64,000 bases of DNA from UBA5794 sp963714375 (GCA_963714375.1 CAVQOG010000008.1:372001-436000); one strand, 5' to 3'. Shown: positions 8,586 to 18,200, counted from the stretch's first letter. The notes: generated by a model from the letters alone, not told the origin. Program-made: numbers and translations.

Positions 8586-10682
8586 ATGATCCAACTCGCA
8601 ACATTCGCCAAGCAGCTCATCCTTGCTACCGAAGAAGTCAGCCACACCGCTGAGGGAGCGGACCACGCGATCGTGCCCGGTATCACAAGCGGGATACTGG
8701 TTGAGTGGGCGTGGCTCATCGTCGTGGTTCCACTGGTGGCTGCCTTCCTGATCATGTTCTTCGGAAAGAAGCTACCTCTCAAGGGTTGGGGTCTCGCTTT
8801 CGGATCAATCGCCTTCGTTGCTGTCTATGGAACAGTGCTGTTCTACCTCAACGCAACCGAAGGCATCGTGTACGAGGGCACCATCGAGGTGGCCCAGATC
8901 GGGAACTATGTGATCGAGTGGGGATGGATGGTTGACGGGTTGTCGATCATGATGTACTTCCTCGTCGGTGTGGTCGGGGCCCTCGTGTTCATGTACGCCA
9001 AGGGATACATGAAGGGCGACGTCCGCTACACGTGGTTCTTCACGTCCTTCACGCTGTTTGCAGGCGGCATGTTGGTGCTCGTCTCGGCGCCCAACCTCAT
9101 CCAACTCATCGTCGGTTGGGAGCTCGTCGGCGTTGCCTCGTACCTCCTGATCGGGCACTACTGGGAGGATTTCGAGAACGTCGATGCAGCAAACAAGGCG
9201 TTCATGGTCAACAAGGTCGCCGATGCAGCACTGTTCATGGGTGCGATCATCATGGCGGTGTCGGTCGGATCATTCAGTTTTGACCGTGTCATTGAGGTTG
9301 TCGTCCACGGTGAGGCCGGACCCCTGAGCCAATACGCGTTCTGGGCCGGGCTCCTCATCTTCATTGGTGCCATGGGCAAATCAGCCCAATTCCCTCTCCA
9401 TGTGTGGCTGCCAGACGCCATGGCTGGGCCGACTCCCGTTTCCGCGCTCATGCACGCCGCAACGATGGTGACCGCTGGGGTCTACCTCCTTGGCCGGCTG
9501 TTCCCGTTCTACATCGACGTCAGCGGTCTCTTTGGAGGCGATGTTCGCAACATCATCATCATCATCGGTGGCCTGACCCTGTTCCTGACGGGACTCATCG
9601 CGATTGTTCAAGATGACATCAAGAAAGTGCTCGCCTACTCGACGGTTTCCCAGCTCGGGTACATGATTGCGGCGATGGGCGCAGGCGCATACACGGCCGG
9701 CCTTTTCCATCTCTTCACCCATGCGTTCTTCAAGGCGTTGCTCTTCCTTGCCGCTGGATCGCTCATTCATGCGGTTCACTCGAACAACATGTCGGACATG
9801 GGCGGTTTGCGAAAGAAGATGCCGATCACCTTCTGGACCTTCATTCTGGGGACCTTCGCGCTAGTTGGTGTCTTCCCCTTCGCTGGTTTCTTCTCAAAGG
9901 ACGAGATACTGGCCTCGATGAAGTACGCAGGCGGCAACGGCCAAGGCGTCGCGAACTTCATTCTCGTGCTCGGCATCCTCGGAGCGTTCATCACAGCGTT
10001 CTACATGACACGAGCTGTGGCACTCACCTTCTTCGGCAAATACAAGGGCGAGGCGCATCCGCATGAGTCGCCAAAGACGATGGCATATCCCCTCGTCGGG
10101 CTTGCCTTCTTCGCTATCACCGCCGGCTGGGTCAACATCCCTGGCGTGTACACCGGGTTCACCGATTGGCTTGCGACGAGAGTTCCCCTCACGGGCATGG
10201 GTGATCACCACGCCACGGGATTCGATTGGCCCGTCGTGTTCCTCTCATCAGCAATGGTGCTGGCAGCCGTGGTGATCGGGTGGATGATCTACAGCAGGGA
10301 TGCCGACACCCAGGTAGCTCGCGATCGGATTCATATCCCGGTGCTGTGGCCGCTGCTCGAAAACAAGTACTTCATCGACGACCTCTACATGTCTGGCATC
10401 GTGCGTCCGATCATGGGTCCCATTGCCAGGCTGATCCTGTGGGTCGACATGAACATTGTCGACGGCATCGTCAACGGCCTAGGGGTGGGTGCCCTTGGCG
10501 TTGCGAAAGGCGTCAGGAGTATCGATACCAATGTGGTCGATGGTCTCTACAACGCGACCGGTGCTGGCACCGGGGCGGTCGGAACAATTGTCCGGAAATC
10601 ATTTACGGGCCGTGTGCAACAGTACGCGGCGTTCAGCTTTGTCGGCGTGATAGTGATCGCCGTCCTGTTCATCATCTTCTAG
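8586..10682 (+). CDS. nuoL: NADH-quinone oxidoreductase subunit L
   Basis: Largest antiporter-like subunit of the membrane arm, 698 residues with many transmembrane segments. Family motifs visible include GWELVGVASYLLIGHYW (about residues 178-194), FPLHVWLPDAMAGPTPVSAL (about 269-288) and DDIKKVLAYSTVSQLGYM. The long C-terminal part continues into the lateral helix region after ENKYFIDDLYMSGIVRPIM, typical of full-length NuoL. No frameshift is seen. Confidence 0.97.
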   Translation: MIQLATFAKQLILATEEVSHTAEGADHAIVPGITSGILVEWAWLIVVVPLVAAFLIMFFGKKLPLKGWGLAFGSIAFVAVYGTVLFYLNATEGIVYEGTIEVAQIGNYVIEWGWMVDGLSIMMYFLVGVVGALVFMYAKGYMKGDVRYTWFFTSFTLFAGGMLVLVSAPNLIQLIVGWELVGVASYLLIGHYWEDFENVDAANKAFMVNKVADAALFMGAIIMAVSVGSFSFDRVIEVVVHGEAGPLSQYAFWAGLLIFIGAMGKSAQFPLHVWLPDAMAGPTPVSALMHAATMVTAGVYLLGRLFPFYIDVSGLFGGDVRNIIIIIGGLTLFLTGLIAIVQDDIKKVLAYSTVSQLGYMIAAMGAGAYTAGLFHLFTHAFFKALLFLAAGSLIHAVHSNNMSDMGGLRKKMPITFWTFILGTFALVGVFPFAGFFSKDEILASMKYAGGNGQGVANFILVLGILGAFITAFYMTRAVALTFFGKYKGEAHPHESPKTMAYPLVGLAFFAITAGWVNIPGVYTGFTDWLATRVPLTGMGDHHATGFDWPVVFLSSAMVLAAVVIGWMIYSRDADTQVARDRIHIPVLWPLLENKYFIDDLYMSGIVRPIMGPIARLILWVDMNIVDGIVNGLGVGALGVAKGVRSIDTNVVDGLYNATGAGTGAVGTIVRKSFTGRVQQYAAFSFVGVIVIAVLFIIF

Positions 10683-10695
10683 GAGGAGCAACGAG

Positions 10696-12288
10696 ATGGA
10701 TTGGTTTGAAAACGGTTGGGGTCTGAGCCTCATCGTGTTCTTGCCCGTCATCGGCGCGGCAGCCACGTTGGCCATTCCGAAGGCAAAGGAGTCCATGATC
10801 AAATGGACTGCTCTGCTCTTCTCACTGGTCACACTTGTGCTTGCCGTGGTGTTGGCGGTGCAGTTCGACTATTCGAACGCGGGCACGTATCAGTTCGGCA
10901 CCGACATCGACACGCCGTGGATCGAGGCGATCAACGCCCACTTCCACATTGCGGTGGACGGCATTTCATTGCCGATGGTGGTCCTTTCCGCCTTGATCAC
11001 CGTGCTGGTCATCATCTACTCGTGGAACCACTGGCCTGAGCCACACAACCCAAAGCTCCTCTTGGCGTTTGTGCTGATCCTGGCAACCGGTATGACGGGT
11101 ACATTTGTGGCACTTGACCTTGTCCTGTTCTTCCTCTTCTTCGAGGTTGTGCTCCTCCCGATGTACTTCATGATCGGTATCTGGGGTGATCGAGGGATGC
11201 GAGAGGTCCCCGTTTTCGGGTGGAAGATGGAGATGCGTCTCTACGCATCGTTGAAGTTCTTCGTGTTCACACTGTTCGGTTCGGCGTTCATGCTCTTGAG
11301 CATCCTTGCGCTGTACTTCCGTTCCGCCGACACGCTTGGGTATCGAAGCTTCTCGATGGTTGAATTGAGCGACATCGGTGCGGCAGGTGCGTTTACCGGA
11401 ACCTTTGCGTTCCTGGTGTTTCTCGGCCTGTTCCTCGGTTTCGCCGTCAAGGTGCCGATGTGGCCCGTCCACACGTGGCTTCCCGACGCTCACACGGCGG
11501 CACCCACGATCGGGTCGGTGATCCTTGCGGCGATTCTCCTGAAGCTCGGAACCTATGGCTTCATCAGAATCGCTCTTCCGATTCTCCCGAATGAGGCTGA
11601 GAATTGGGCATGGTTCATCGGGTTGTTGGCGGTGATCGGCATCATCTACGGGTCGCTCGCGTGTCTTGCCCAGACCGATGTCAAACGCCTCATCGCCTAC
11701 TCATCCGTTGGACACATGGGCTTCGTGATGCTCGGAATCGCAACGCTCACCGATGTTGGTATCAACGCCGCGATCATCGGGATGGTCGCCCACGGTCTCA
11801 TCACCGGTCTGTTGTTCTTCATCGCAGGGTCGATGGCGCATCGCTACCACACGAGGGACATGGGCCGTCTTGGTGGCCAGATGCTGCTCATGCCAAAGAT
11901 GGGCTTGTTGTTCGGATTTGCGGCGATGGCCTCACTTGGCCTGCCAGCCCTCGCGGGATTCTGGGGCGAGTTCATGTCGCTCATGGCATCGTTTCAGCCG
12001 CTTGCGGCTCTCAACGCCGATGGTCTGTTCCGCACCTTCATGGTGATCGGGGCGATCGGTACCGTGCTGACTGCTGGATACATGCTCTACATGTTGCGCG
12101 AGGTGAACTTCGGGGAGCCGAAAGAGGAATGGCTCGGCAAGGAGTTCCATGATGTAGACATGTCAGAGTGGCTTGCATGGGCTCCGCTTGTGATCGGAAC
12201 GATCGCGATCGGGATCTTCCCCAAGATCGTCTTCGGTGCCACCAACGACGCCGTTGTCTCCCTCGTCCAGAAAGCCTTCGGAGCCTGA
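10696..12288 (+). CDS. nuoM: NADH-quinone oxidoreductase subunit M
   Basis: Antiporter-like proton-pumping subunit, 530 residues. Characteristic segments are FFEVVLLPMYFMIGIWG (about residues 148-164), VPMWPVHTWLPDAHTAAPT (about 252-270) and DVKRLIAYSSVGHMGFVMLG. A strong ribosome-binding site, GGAGGAG, lies eight bases before the ATG. The gene is followed two bases later by nuoN. Confidence 0.97.
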   Translation: MDWFENGWGLSLIVFLPVIGAAATLAIPKAKESMIKWTALLFSLVTLVLAVVLAVQFDYSNAGTYQFGTDIDTPWIEAINAHFHIAVDGISLPMVVLSALITVLVIIYSWNHWPEPHNPKLLLAFVLILATGMTGTFVALDLVLFFLFFEVVLLPMYFMIGIWGDRGMREVPVFGWKMEMRLYASLKFFVFTLFGSAFMLLSILALYFRSADTLGYRSFSMVELSDIGAAGAFTGTFAFLVFLGLFLGFAVKVPMWPVHTWLPDAHTAAPTIGSVILAAILLKLGTYGFIRIALPILPNEAENWAWFIGLLAVIGIIYGSLACLAQTDVKRLIAYSSVGHMGFVMLGIATLTDVGINAAIIGMVAHGLITGLLFFIAGSMAHRYHTRDMGRLGGQMLLMPKMGLLFGFAAMASLGLPALAGFWGEFMSLMASFQPLAALNADGLFRTFMVIGAIGTVLTAGYMLYMLREVNFGEPKEEWLGKEFHDVDMSEWLAWAPLVIGTIAIGIFPKIVFGATNDAVVSLVQKAFGA

Positions 12289-12290
12289 CA

Positions 12291-13802
12291 ATGGACGCCA
12301 TCGACTACCACGCTCTGCTACCAGAGATCATCCTTGCGGTCACCGTTTTGGCGACCCTGTTGGTTGACCTGTTCACGAGCAGGAAGTCGTATGCGGCGAT
12401 AACGGCGATGATCGGTATGTTCGCCTCATTCGTAGCCATCTTGACGCTTGCATTCTGTGACAGCCTTGAGTTCTGTACTTCAACCGGTGATCGAGTCCTC
12501 TTTGGTGGATCCTTCGTTGTCGACGGGTATGCAATTGTGCTCCAGGGTTTGTTCCTTTTCGCAGGGTTCATCGTTGTCCTGATATCTGTCGGTTATCTCG
12601 AAACCGACCGGTATTACGAGGGTGAGTTCTATTTTCTGATCGTGTCTGCAGTACTTGGCGCCGTGGTGATGGCGTCGTCTCGGGACTTCATCTCGATGAT
12701 TGTCGCCCTCGAGATCGTGTCAGGCTCAGGATTCCTGCTCGCTGGCTGGCGAAAGGGAGATGCCCGATCGAACGAGGCCTCGCTCAAGTTCTTCATCATC
12801 GGGGTTCTTGCCCTTGCGCTGCTTTTGTTCGGTGTGTCCCTGATCTATGGGCTCACTGGTACTCAGGTGTTCAGCGAGATTGCTGCGGCTGCACCCGGTG
12901 TGGAGGACGTTGCGCTGTTCAACCTCGGTGTGATATTCGTATTGCTCGGCTTCGGGTTCAAGATTTCTGCCGTCCCGTTCCACTTCTGGACGCCTGACGT
13001 CTACGAAGGCTCACCGCCACCGGTCACGGCGTGGCTGTCGGTGGGATCCAAGGGTGCTGGGTTCGTTGGGCTGCTGTCGGTGTGTTACCTGGCCCTGCCG
13101 TCCGTGACGGAGATCTGGGGACCCGTGTTGTGGCTGGTGGCTGTCCTGTCGATGACGGTCGGAAACATCGTCGCCATCAAGCAGACAAACGTGATCCGAC
13201 TTCTCGGCTTCTCGTCGATCGCCCAGGCGGGGTTCATGCTCGCGCCGTTCGGAGCGGCGGCCGCTGCCGGTGCCGACCTGAGTCAGGCATTCAGCGCGAC
13301 GGTGACCTATCTCGTGATCTATGCCGTGATGAACCTCGGCGCCTTTGCCGTGGTGATCATTGTCGGAACCCGCGTCGGTTCGTACGAACTCGAACGCTGG
13401 TCGGGACTCAACACATGGGCTCCCGGCCTTGCGTTGGCACTCGCAGCATTCTTCATGTCGTTGGCCGGCATCCCACCACTTGCAGGATGGTTCGCAAAGT
13501 TCGCCATGTTCAGCGCCACCATTGGTGTTGGAAGCTGGTGGGGGTATTCGATTGCCATCGTCGCGGCGATCAACGCGGTGATTGCCCTTGTGTACTACCT
13601 GAAGGTCGTCAAGTCCGCGTTCTTCGATACGGTGCCAGCGGATCTCGATGTTGTGACGCTCGAGGCAGGCGGAGTTCCCGGACCCACCAGCTTCGCCATC
13701 GGCGTCACAGCCATGGCCGTGCTGGTACTCGGCATCTTCCCAGGCATCGCAGCCAACCTCGGCAACTTCAGCTCCGACTTCCTCGCAGCGATAGGGCTGT
13801 AG
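12291..13802 (+). CDS. nuoN: NADH-quinone oxidoreductase subunit N (second copy)
   Basis: Antiporter-like subunit closing the nuo operon; 503 residues. ATG 12291 begins MDAIDYHALLPEIILA, typical of NuoN, and lies two bases after nuoM; a longer frame starting inside nuoM is an artefact. FKISAVPFHFWTPDVYEGSP (about residues 224-243) is the family signature and differs at several positions from the copy at 1-915, so the two belong to different operons. A multi-hairpin repeat (copy B) follows nine bases after the stop. Confidence 0.97.
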   Translation: MDAIDYHALLPEIILAVTVLATLLVDLFTSRKSYAAITAMIGMFASFVAILTLAFCDSLEFCTSTGDRVLFGGSFVVDGYAIVLQGLFLFAGFIVVLISVGYLETDRYYEGEFYFLIVSAVLGAVVMASSRDFISMIVALEIVSGSGFLLAGWRKGDARSNEASLKFFIIGVLALALLLFGVSLIYGLTGTQVFSEIAAAAPGVEDVALFNLGVIFVLLGFGFKISAVPFHFWTPDVYEGSPPPVTAWLSVGSKGAGFVGLLSVCYLALPSVTEIWGPVLWLVAVLSMTVGNIVAIKQTNVIRLLGFSSIAQAGFMLAPFGAAAAAGADLSQAFSATVTYLVIYAVMNLGAFAVVIIVGTRVGSYELERWSGLNTWAPGLALALAAFFMSLAGIPPLAGWFAKFAMFSATIGVGSWWGYSIAIVAAINAVIALVYYLKVVKSAFFDTVPADLDVVTLEAGGVPGPTSFAIGVTAMAVLVLGIFPGIAANLGNFSSDFLAAIGL

Positions 13803-13810
13803 GCCACTCC

Positions 13811-13990
13811 CGTCCCCCCTTCAAGGGGGGACAGATCCGACGTAGTCGGATCAAGGGGGGCGGCCGCCCTTTCGGGCGGCTTGGGAGTTTGCCATGCAAA
13901 CTCCAGGTGGATCCAGCAGTTCGTAAGAAACTGCCAACGCCTGCGGCAGCAGACGGCGCTCCGTGTCCCCCCCCACAAGTGGGAGGACGG
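13811..13990. repeat. dispersed multi-hairpin repeat, copy B
   Basis: It begins with the outer hairpin CCCCCCTTCAAGGGGGG, then GACGTAGTCGGATCA, then consecutive stem-loops: GCCGCCC/GGGCGGC, GGAGTTTGC/GCAAACTCC, GCAGTT with AAACTGC, and GCCTGCGGCAGCAG. It ends in a C-run and a GGGAGGACGG motif. Copy D at 31589-31760 has the same order of stems with several differences. It fills most of the 294 bp between nuoN and the stress-protein gene and may serve as terminator of the nuo operon. Confidence 0.75.
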
Positions 13991-14096
13991 GTACGAAAAA
14001 GGTGCGAGACGTCTGTACCTCTGCGGCGACGGAGGGTAGAAATGCCTTGCATCACTGTGTTCGACGGTGGTTTACTCATATTCATGGAGGTTCACG

Positions 14097-14504
14097 ATGA
14101 TTGTCGTGGCAGCAGTTGATGGGTCAGAACACACGAAGTCGGTCGTCGACACCGCGGTCCAATTTGCTGCTGGCGGTGAGATTCACCTCATCTACGTGAC
14201 GAGCTACGCCATCTATCCGTACGGTGCGCTCGATGGTGGTCCTCCCGTCGATTTCGAGAGGATCCAAAGGGCCCACACGGATGCTGTATGGGCAGAAGTT
14301 GGGACACTCCCACCCAATGCACAAACAGTGACCCTCGAGGGCGATGCCGCTGCCACCATTGTCGAATATGCCAAGAGTGTGGATGCAGATCTGATCGTCA
14401 TCGGATCCCGTGGCCGCGGAGCATTCGGCACCCTACTTCTTGGTTCGGTGAGCCACGGTGTCGTCCATGCAGCGGATCGTAACGTTCTCATTGTGAGGCC
14501 GTAG
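14097..14504 (+). CDS. universal stress protein (UspA family)
   Basis: Single-domain nucleotide-binding stress protein of 135 residues. The N-terminus IVVAAVDGSEHTKSVVD is typical, and the ATP-binding motif of the family is intact in GSRGRGAFGTLLLGSVS (about residues 104-120). ATG 14097 has GGAGG six bases upstream, which decides the start over an upstream in-frame codon at 14067. It stands alone between repeat B and the cox cluster; its role here is unknown. Confidence 0.88.
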   Translation: MIVVAAVDGSEHTKSVVDTAVQFAAGGEIHLIYVTSYAIYPYGALDGGPPVDFERIQRAHTDAVWAEVGTLPPNAQTVTLEGDAAATIVEYAKSVDADLIVIGSRGRGAFGTLLLGSVSHGVVHAADRNVLIVRP

Positions 14505-14667
14505 GAACTCCCCGAATCGAACCATCGGTGGGCAGCCACGGCGCGGTTGATCACGCTGAAGGGAGGACGTGTCGCGCGTCCATTCTCAATGCCGAGCAGT
14601 AGCCGATTGCAGTGGTCAGGGTCGCGGGTATGGTCAAACGCATCATGCATCAGCGAAGGGTCAAGGG

Positions 14668-15072
14668 ATGAAAGTCGCATACATACTCAACACGCCGAAG
14701 GCGGCAAGCTACAAGGTTCAGAAGATGATCCTTCCACAGCTCGAGGCCGGGACACACGGCGTCGAGGTGGTCGGGATGTTCTTTTTCGATGACAACGTCT
14801 GGGCACTCCGAAAGGGCGACCCGATCGGTGAACGCCTCGCCGCGGTTGCCAAGAACACAGGCATGTTGCTCATGGGATGTGACATGTGCTCCCTTGAGCG
14901 CAACCTTGCCGAAGGTGAACCTCGCTGGTGTGACCCAGCGACCGGGGAAGGTCGAAAGAACCCTGCTGAGTGTGAAGCGTCTGACATGGTCGACGGTGCC
15001 CACGTGGGCTGTTTCCCTGACCTGTACGCAGCGCTTGCCGGCAATCCACCCGATCAGGTGATTTCGCTCTAG
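14668..15072 (+). CDS. DsrE/DsrF-like cysteine-rich protein
   Basis: A 134-residue cytosolic protein beginning MKVAYILNTPKAASYKVQKM with a DsrE-like alpha/beta pattern. Five cysteines are present: two in LMGCDMCSLERNLAEG (about residues 69-84), then one each in RWCDP, AECEASD and VGCFPDLY. The GCDMCS motif suggests a sulfur- or selenium-relay role, resembling the SaoD-like subgroup, but this is not certain. The gene lies 41 bp before the MoxR ATPase of the cox cluster and probably belongs to that operon, where sulfur chemistry is needed to finish the molybdenum cofactor. The 163 bp upstream of it show no other gene. Confidence 0.6.
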   Translation: MKVAYILNTPKAASYKVQKMILPQLEAGTHGVEVVGMFFFDDNVWALRKGDPIGERLAAVAKNTGMLLMGCDMCSLERNLAEGEPRWCDPATGEGRKNPAECEASDMVDGAHVGCFPDLYAALAGNPPDQVISL

Positions 15073-15113
15073 GCCGCTGTCAGTTCTCTACCCATACAAC
15101 TAGGGTCGTAGCC

Positions 15114-15986
15114 ATGACGATTCCCAATACGGTCGACGCGCTTGAAGCGGGATTGATGCAGCACGGTTACATTCCGGACCGTGGTTTGACCGTTGCAATT
15201 CACCTTGCCATCCAGATGGGACGTCCCCTGTTTGTCGAGGGTGAGCCGGGTGTTGGCAAGACCGAGATTGCAAAGGTGCTTGCTGCGATTGCCGGAGCCG
15301 AACTCATCCGTCTCCAGTGCTACGAGGGCCTCGATGCCTCTCATGCCATCTACGAATGGGACTATGCGAAACAGATGCTTGCGATCCGGATGCTTGAGGC
15401 TACGGGCAAGGACGTTTCGCAGACGGACATCATGAGTGAGGAGTATCTCGTTGCTCGTCCGCTTCTCCAGGCGATTCGGCGGTCCGCAGCCAACGAGCCG
15501 ACGGTGCTCCTCATCGATGAACTCGACAGGGCAGACGAAGAATTTGAGGCATACCTTCTTGAGATCCTGTCGGACTTCCAGATCACGATCCCCGAGATCG
15601 GGACGGTGGCAGCAGAGACGCCCCCGATTGTTGTGATCACATCGAATCGGACGCGGGAGATCCACGACGCCGTAAAGCGGCGGTGCATCTATCACTGGAT
15701 CGACTATCCGAGCGTTGATCGCGAGATCCAGATCCTGAAGGCCAAAGCACCCGATACCTCCGATGCGTTGTCGAAGCAACTTGCCGAGGCCATGGAGAGG
15801 CTTCGGAGTCTTGACCTCTTCAAACCACCCGGTGTTGCAGAAACGATCGACTGGGCGAAGGCTTTGAAAGTTTTGGGACAAGACACCCTCGCCGCAGACA
15901 CCATCGATACGACGCTTGGTGTTGTGGTGAAATACGAAGAGGACCTTGCTGCAGTGAGAGCGTTTGGTGTCGGGTCGATCGCATGA
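15114..15986 (+). CDS. coxD: MoxR-type AAA+ ATPase (CoxD-like)
   Basis: AAA+ chaperone ATPase that, in carboxydotrophs, helps mature the Cu/Mo or Mo site of CO-dehydrogenase-type enzymes. Walker A GEPGVGKT is at about residues 43-50, Walker B LLIDELD at about 132-138, and a sensor-like VVITSNRTREIHDAVKRRC follows. At 290 residues the length is typical. It overlaps the next gene (VWA protein) by ATGA; MoxR plus VWA pairs work together. Confidence 0.88.
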   Translation: MTIPNTVDALEAGLMQHGYIPDRGLTVAIHLAIQMGRPLFVEGEPGVGKTEIAKVLAAIAGAELIRLQCYEGLDASHAIYEWDYAKQMLAIRMLEATGKDVSQTDIMSEEYLVARPLLQAIRRSAANEPTVLLIDELDRADEEFEAYLLEILSDFQITIPEIGTVAAETPPIVVITSNRTREIHDAVKRRCIYHWIDYPSVDREIQILKAKAPDTSDALSKQLAEAMERLRSLDLFKPPGVAETIDWAKALKVLGQDTLAADTIDTTLGVVVKYEEDLAAVRAFGVGSIA

Positions 15987-17143
15987 CGATCGGTGAGACC
16001 GCATCTGTGAACATGGTGATGTTCACACGGTCGCTTCGCGACGCGGGCTTCGCAGTCACACCGCAAACGACCCGAGACCTTGTGAGGGCGACGTCCGTTG
16101 TCGGGCTCCATGCGGGGAGCGATGTGAGAAGCGCTTTCTGTGGCCTCGTTGTGACGCGACACTCACAGATCGGGCGTTTCAACGAGATCTTTGATCAGTT
16201 TTTCTCAGGTGGGGTGGTGTATCGGCTCGATGATGTCGCGGATCGAGTGGCAGAGCGACAGGTTGAACGTCGAGTCCCACGGTTGGCAATCGCCGATGGC
16301 CCCGACCCGGCTGACGGGGACGAGGTTGTTGAAGTGCCGTACGTTGTGGGGGGTTCCTACGCCGAGCGGCTTGTTGATGTCGACTTTGCTGACCTCGACG
16401 AAGAGGAAACCGATGCGGTGGCCGACCTGCTCGAGTCGATGGTGTGGGCCCCTTCGAGTTACCGATCCAGGCGGTGGATGCGGGCAAGCGGAGGGCCGGT
16501 TCCCGATATGCGGAGAACGCTCCGCACGGTAGCTGGACCCAAGGGTGATCTGATACCGCTCAGATTCTCCACGCGGAGGCCCAAGCAACGGTCGCTTGTT
16601 GTCCTTGCCGATATTTCGGGCTCGATGGAGCGACATGCCGAGATGCTGCTTCATTTCGTCCACGGAGCTCAGCACCGGTTTTCGTCCGTCGAGTCATTCG
16701 TGTTTGCGACCCGCCTGACGCGGATCACGCGTCAGCTGCGCCGGAGGAACGCGAGCGATGCCCTTTCGGATGTTTCTCATGTCGTCCACGACTGGTCTGG
16801 GGGTACACGAATTGGTGACGCGATCGCGTCATACAACAAGGAATGGGCGAGACGAGTCGGACGAGGAGGGCCGATCGTCCTCATCATCTCGGATGGGTGG
16901 GACACAGGTGATCCCGATCTGCTTGGCGTTGAGATGCGGCGTCTCGCCAGATCCGCCCACAGGATCATATGGCTGAACCCCCTTGCTGGCCACACGGGAT
17001 TCACGCCGGAGGCGAGGGGAATGGCAGCGGCTTTCCCGTTCGTCGACGATTTGTTGGCTGGTGGGACGGCCCGTAACCTGATCGAACTGGTCGATTTGCT
17101 GCAGACCGATCGCACAAGCCGAAGGAGGGCCGCAGTCGGATGA
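15983..17143 (+). CDS. coxE: VWA domain protein (CoxE-like)
   Basis: Partner of the MoxR ATPase in cofactor insertion for molybdenum hydroxylases. The C-terminal half is a von Willebrand factor A domain with an intact metal-adhesion motif DISGSME at about residues 208-214, followed by the conserved Thr in WSGGTRIGDAI and ISDGWDTGD. The N-terminal half is the less conserved CoxE region. It has 386 residues and ATGA-type overlaps with its neighbours on both sides. Confidence 0.87.
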   Translation: MTIGETASVNMVMFTRSLRDAGFAVTPQTTRDLVRATSVVGLHAGSDVRSAFCGLVVTRHSQIGRFNEIFDQFFSGGVVYRLDDVADRVAERQVERRVPRLAIADGPDPADGDEVVEVPYVVGGSYAERLVDVDFADLDEEETDAVADLLESMVWAPSSYRSRRWMRASGGPVPDMRRTLRTVAGPKGDLIPLRFSTRRPKQRSLVVLADISGSMERHAEMLLHFVHGAQHRFSSVESFVFATRLTRITRQLRRRNASDALSDVSHVVHDWSGGTRIGDAIASYNKEWARRVGRGGPIVLIISDGWDTGDPDLLGVEMRRLARSAHRIIWLNPLAGHTGFTPEARGMAAAFPFVDDLLAGGTARNLIELVDLLQTDRTSRRRAAVG

Positions 17144-17448
17144 GAGAAATCCTTGATGTCAGGAATCGATGGATGGATGAGGGCAAGGCCGTGGCTGTTG
17201 CCACCGTTGTGTCGGTGAAAGGCTCGGCACCGCGCGGAGTGGGAGCCAAGATGCTGATCTCATCCGATGGCGAGATGGAGGGTTCGGTGTCTGGTGGGTG
17301 CGTCGAGAACGATGTCCGCGAACATGCAGCAGGCGTGCTGTCGACCGGTGAACCACGGCTTGTGACATACGGCATCGCTGATGACGACGCGTTCGAGGTT
17401 GGTCTGACCTGCGGCGGCACAATCGAGGTGTTCATCGCACCATGGTGA
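17140..17448 (+). CDS. XdhC/CoxI family protein, N-terminal domain only
   Basis: Maturation protein for molybdenum hydroxylases; XdhC binds the molybdenum cofactor before insertion. Only the XdhC_CoxI domain is present (102 residues), with VVSVKGSAPRGVGAKMLI, SGGCVENDV and LTCGGTIEVFI. The Rossmann domain that is often fused to it is instead encoded by the next gene, overlapping by 7 bp, so the family protein is split into two polypeptides here. Confidence 0.85.
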   Translation: MREILDVRNRWMDEGKAVAVATVVSVKGSAPRGVGAKMLISSDGEMEGSVSGGCVENDVREHAAGVLSTGEPRLVTYGIADDDAFEVGLTCGGTIEVFIAPW

Positions 17449-18200
17449 ATCCGATCATCGAGGCTGTTTCCTCACTCAAGAAGACCGAACGCCTTGGGGC
17501 GATGATCTCTGTCATCTACGGACCCGGCATCGGCGAGGCCGTGGTTGTCGATAGAGATGACGGGGTCATGACTGGCGATGCCCCCGGTTGGTTCAGCGAT
17601 GGGGTTCATGCCGATGCCACTGTGCTGATGGACTCCGAGGAGAGCAAGGCGCTCGTCTACGACGACAGACGAATCTTCATCGACGTGGTCGCTCCATCGC
17701 CGGTCATGATGATTTTTGGGGCTGGTCATATCGCACAACCACTGTCGCTCTTCGCTGGCGAGCTTGGGTTTCGTGTCGTCGTGGCAGACGCACGAGCGGC
17801 ATGGGCGACCCCTGAGCGGTTCCCGCACGTTGATGAACTCATCGTGGCGTGGCCGAACACCGTCTTTGAAACGGTCGTTCCTGACCGAAGAACCTACGTC
17901 GTATTGCTGAGTCATGACAGTCGCTTCGAGATCCCGGTCTTCGATGCAATCCACGGTGTCCCCGTTCGTTACCTCGGCGCGATGGGTTCACGGCGAACCC
18001 ATGGACTCAGAGTGGACCGTCTCAAGGCAGCGGGATGGACCGATGATGAGGTCGCCGCGATCCACGGTCCGATCGGTCTCGATCTCAAGGCAAAGACGCC
18101 GGCCGAGACGGCAGTATCCATCCTCGCCGAGATCATCCAAGTCCGATACGGCACGGGCTCGGCAGCCCCATTGCGAGGTTCTGATGCCCCTGTCCATTGA
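17442..18200 (+). CDS. XdhC-family Rossmann domain protein (CoxF/XdhC C-terminal type)
   Basis: Second half of the split XdhC system. It has a degenerate N-terminal portion and then an XdhC Rossmann domain beginning at MMIFGAGHIAQPLSLFA (about residues 88-104), with VLLSHDSRFEIP and the signature YLGAMGSRRTHGLR (about 178-191) and HGPIGLDLKAKTPAETAVSI. It has 252 residues. A function in sulfuration or delivery of the molybdenum cofactor to CoxL is inferred from family and position. Confidence 0.85.
   Translation: MVNPIIEAVSSLKKTERLGAMISVIYGPGIGEAVVVDRDDGVMTGDAPGWFSDGVHADATVLMDSEESKALVYDDRRIFIDVVAPSPVMMIFGAGHIAQPLSLFAGELGFRVVVADARAAWATPERFPHVDELIVAWPNTVFETVVPDRRTYVVLLSHDSRFEIPVFDAIHGVPVRYLGAMGSRRTHGLRVDRLKAAGWTDDEVAAIHGPIGLDLKAKTPAETAVSILAEIIQVRYGTGSAAPLRGSDAPVH

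Noticed and set aside
12168..12290. In-frame extension of nuoN into nuoM
   Set aside because: The extension is the nuoM sequence in another frame; ATG 12291 gives the normal NuoN N-terminus.
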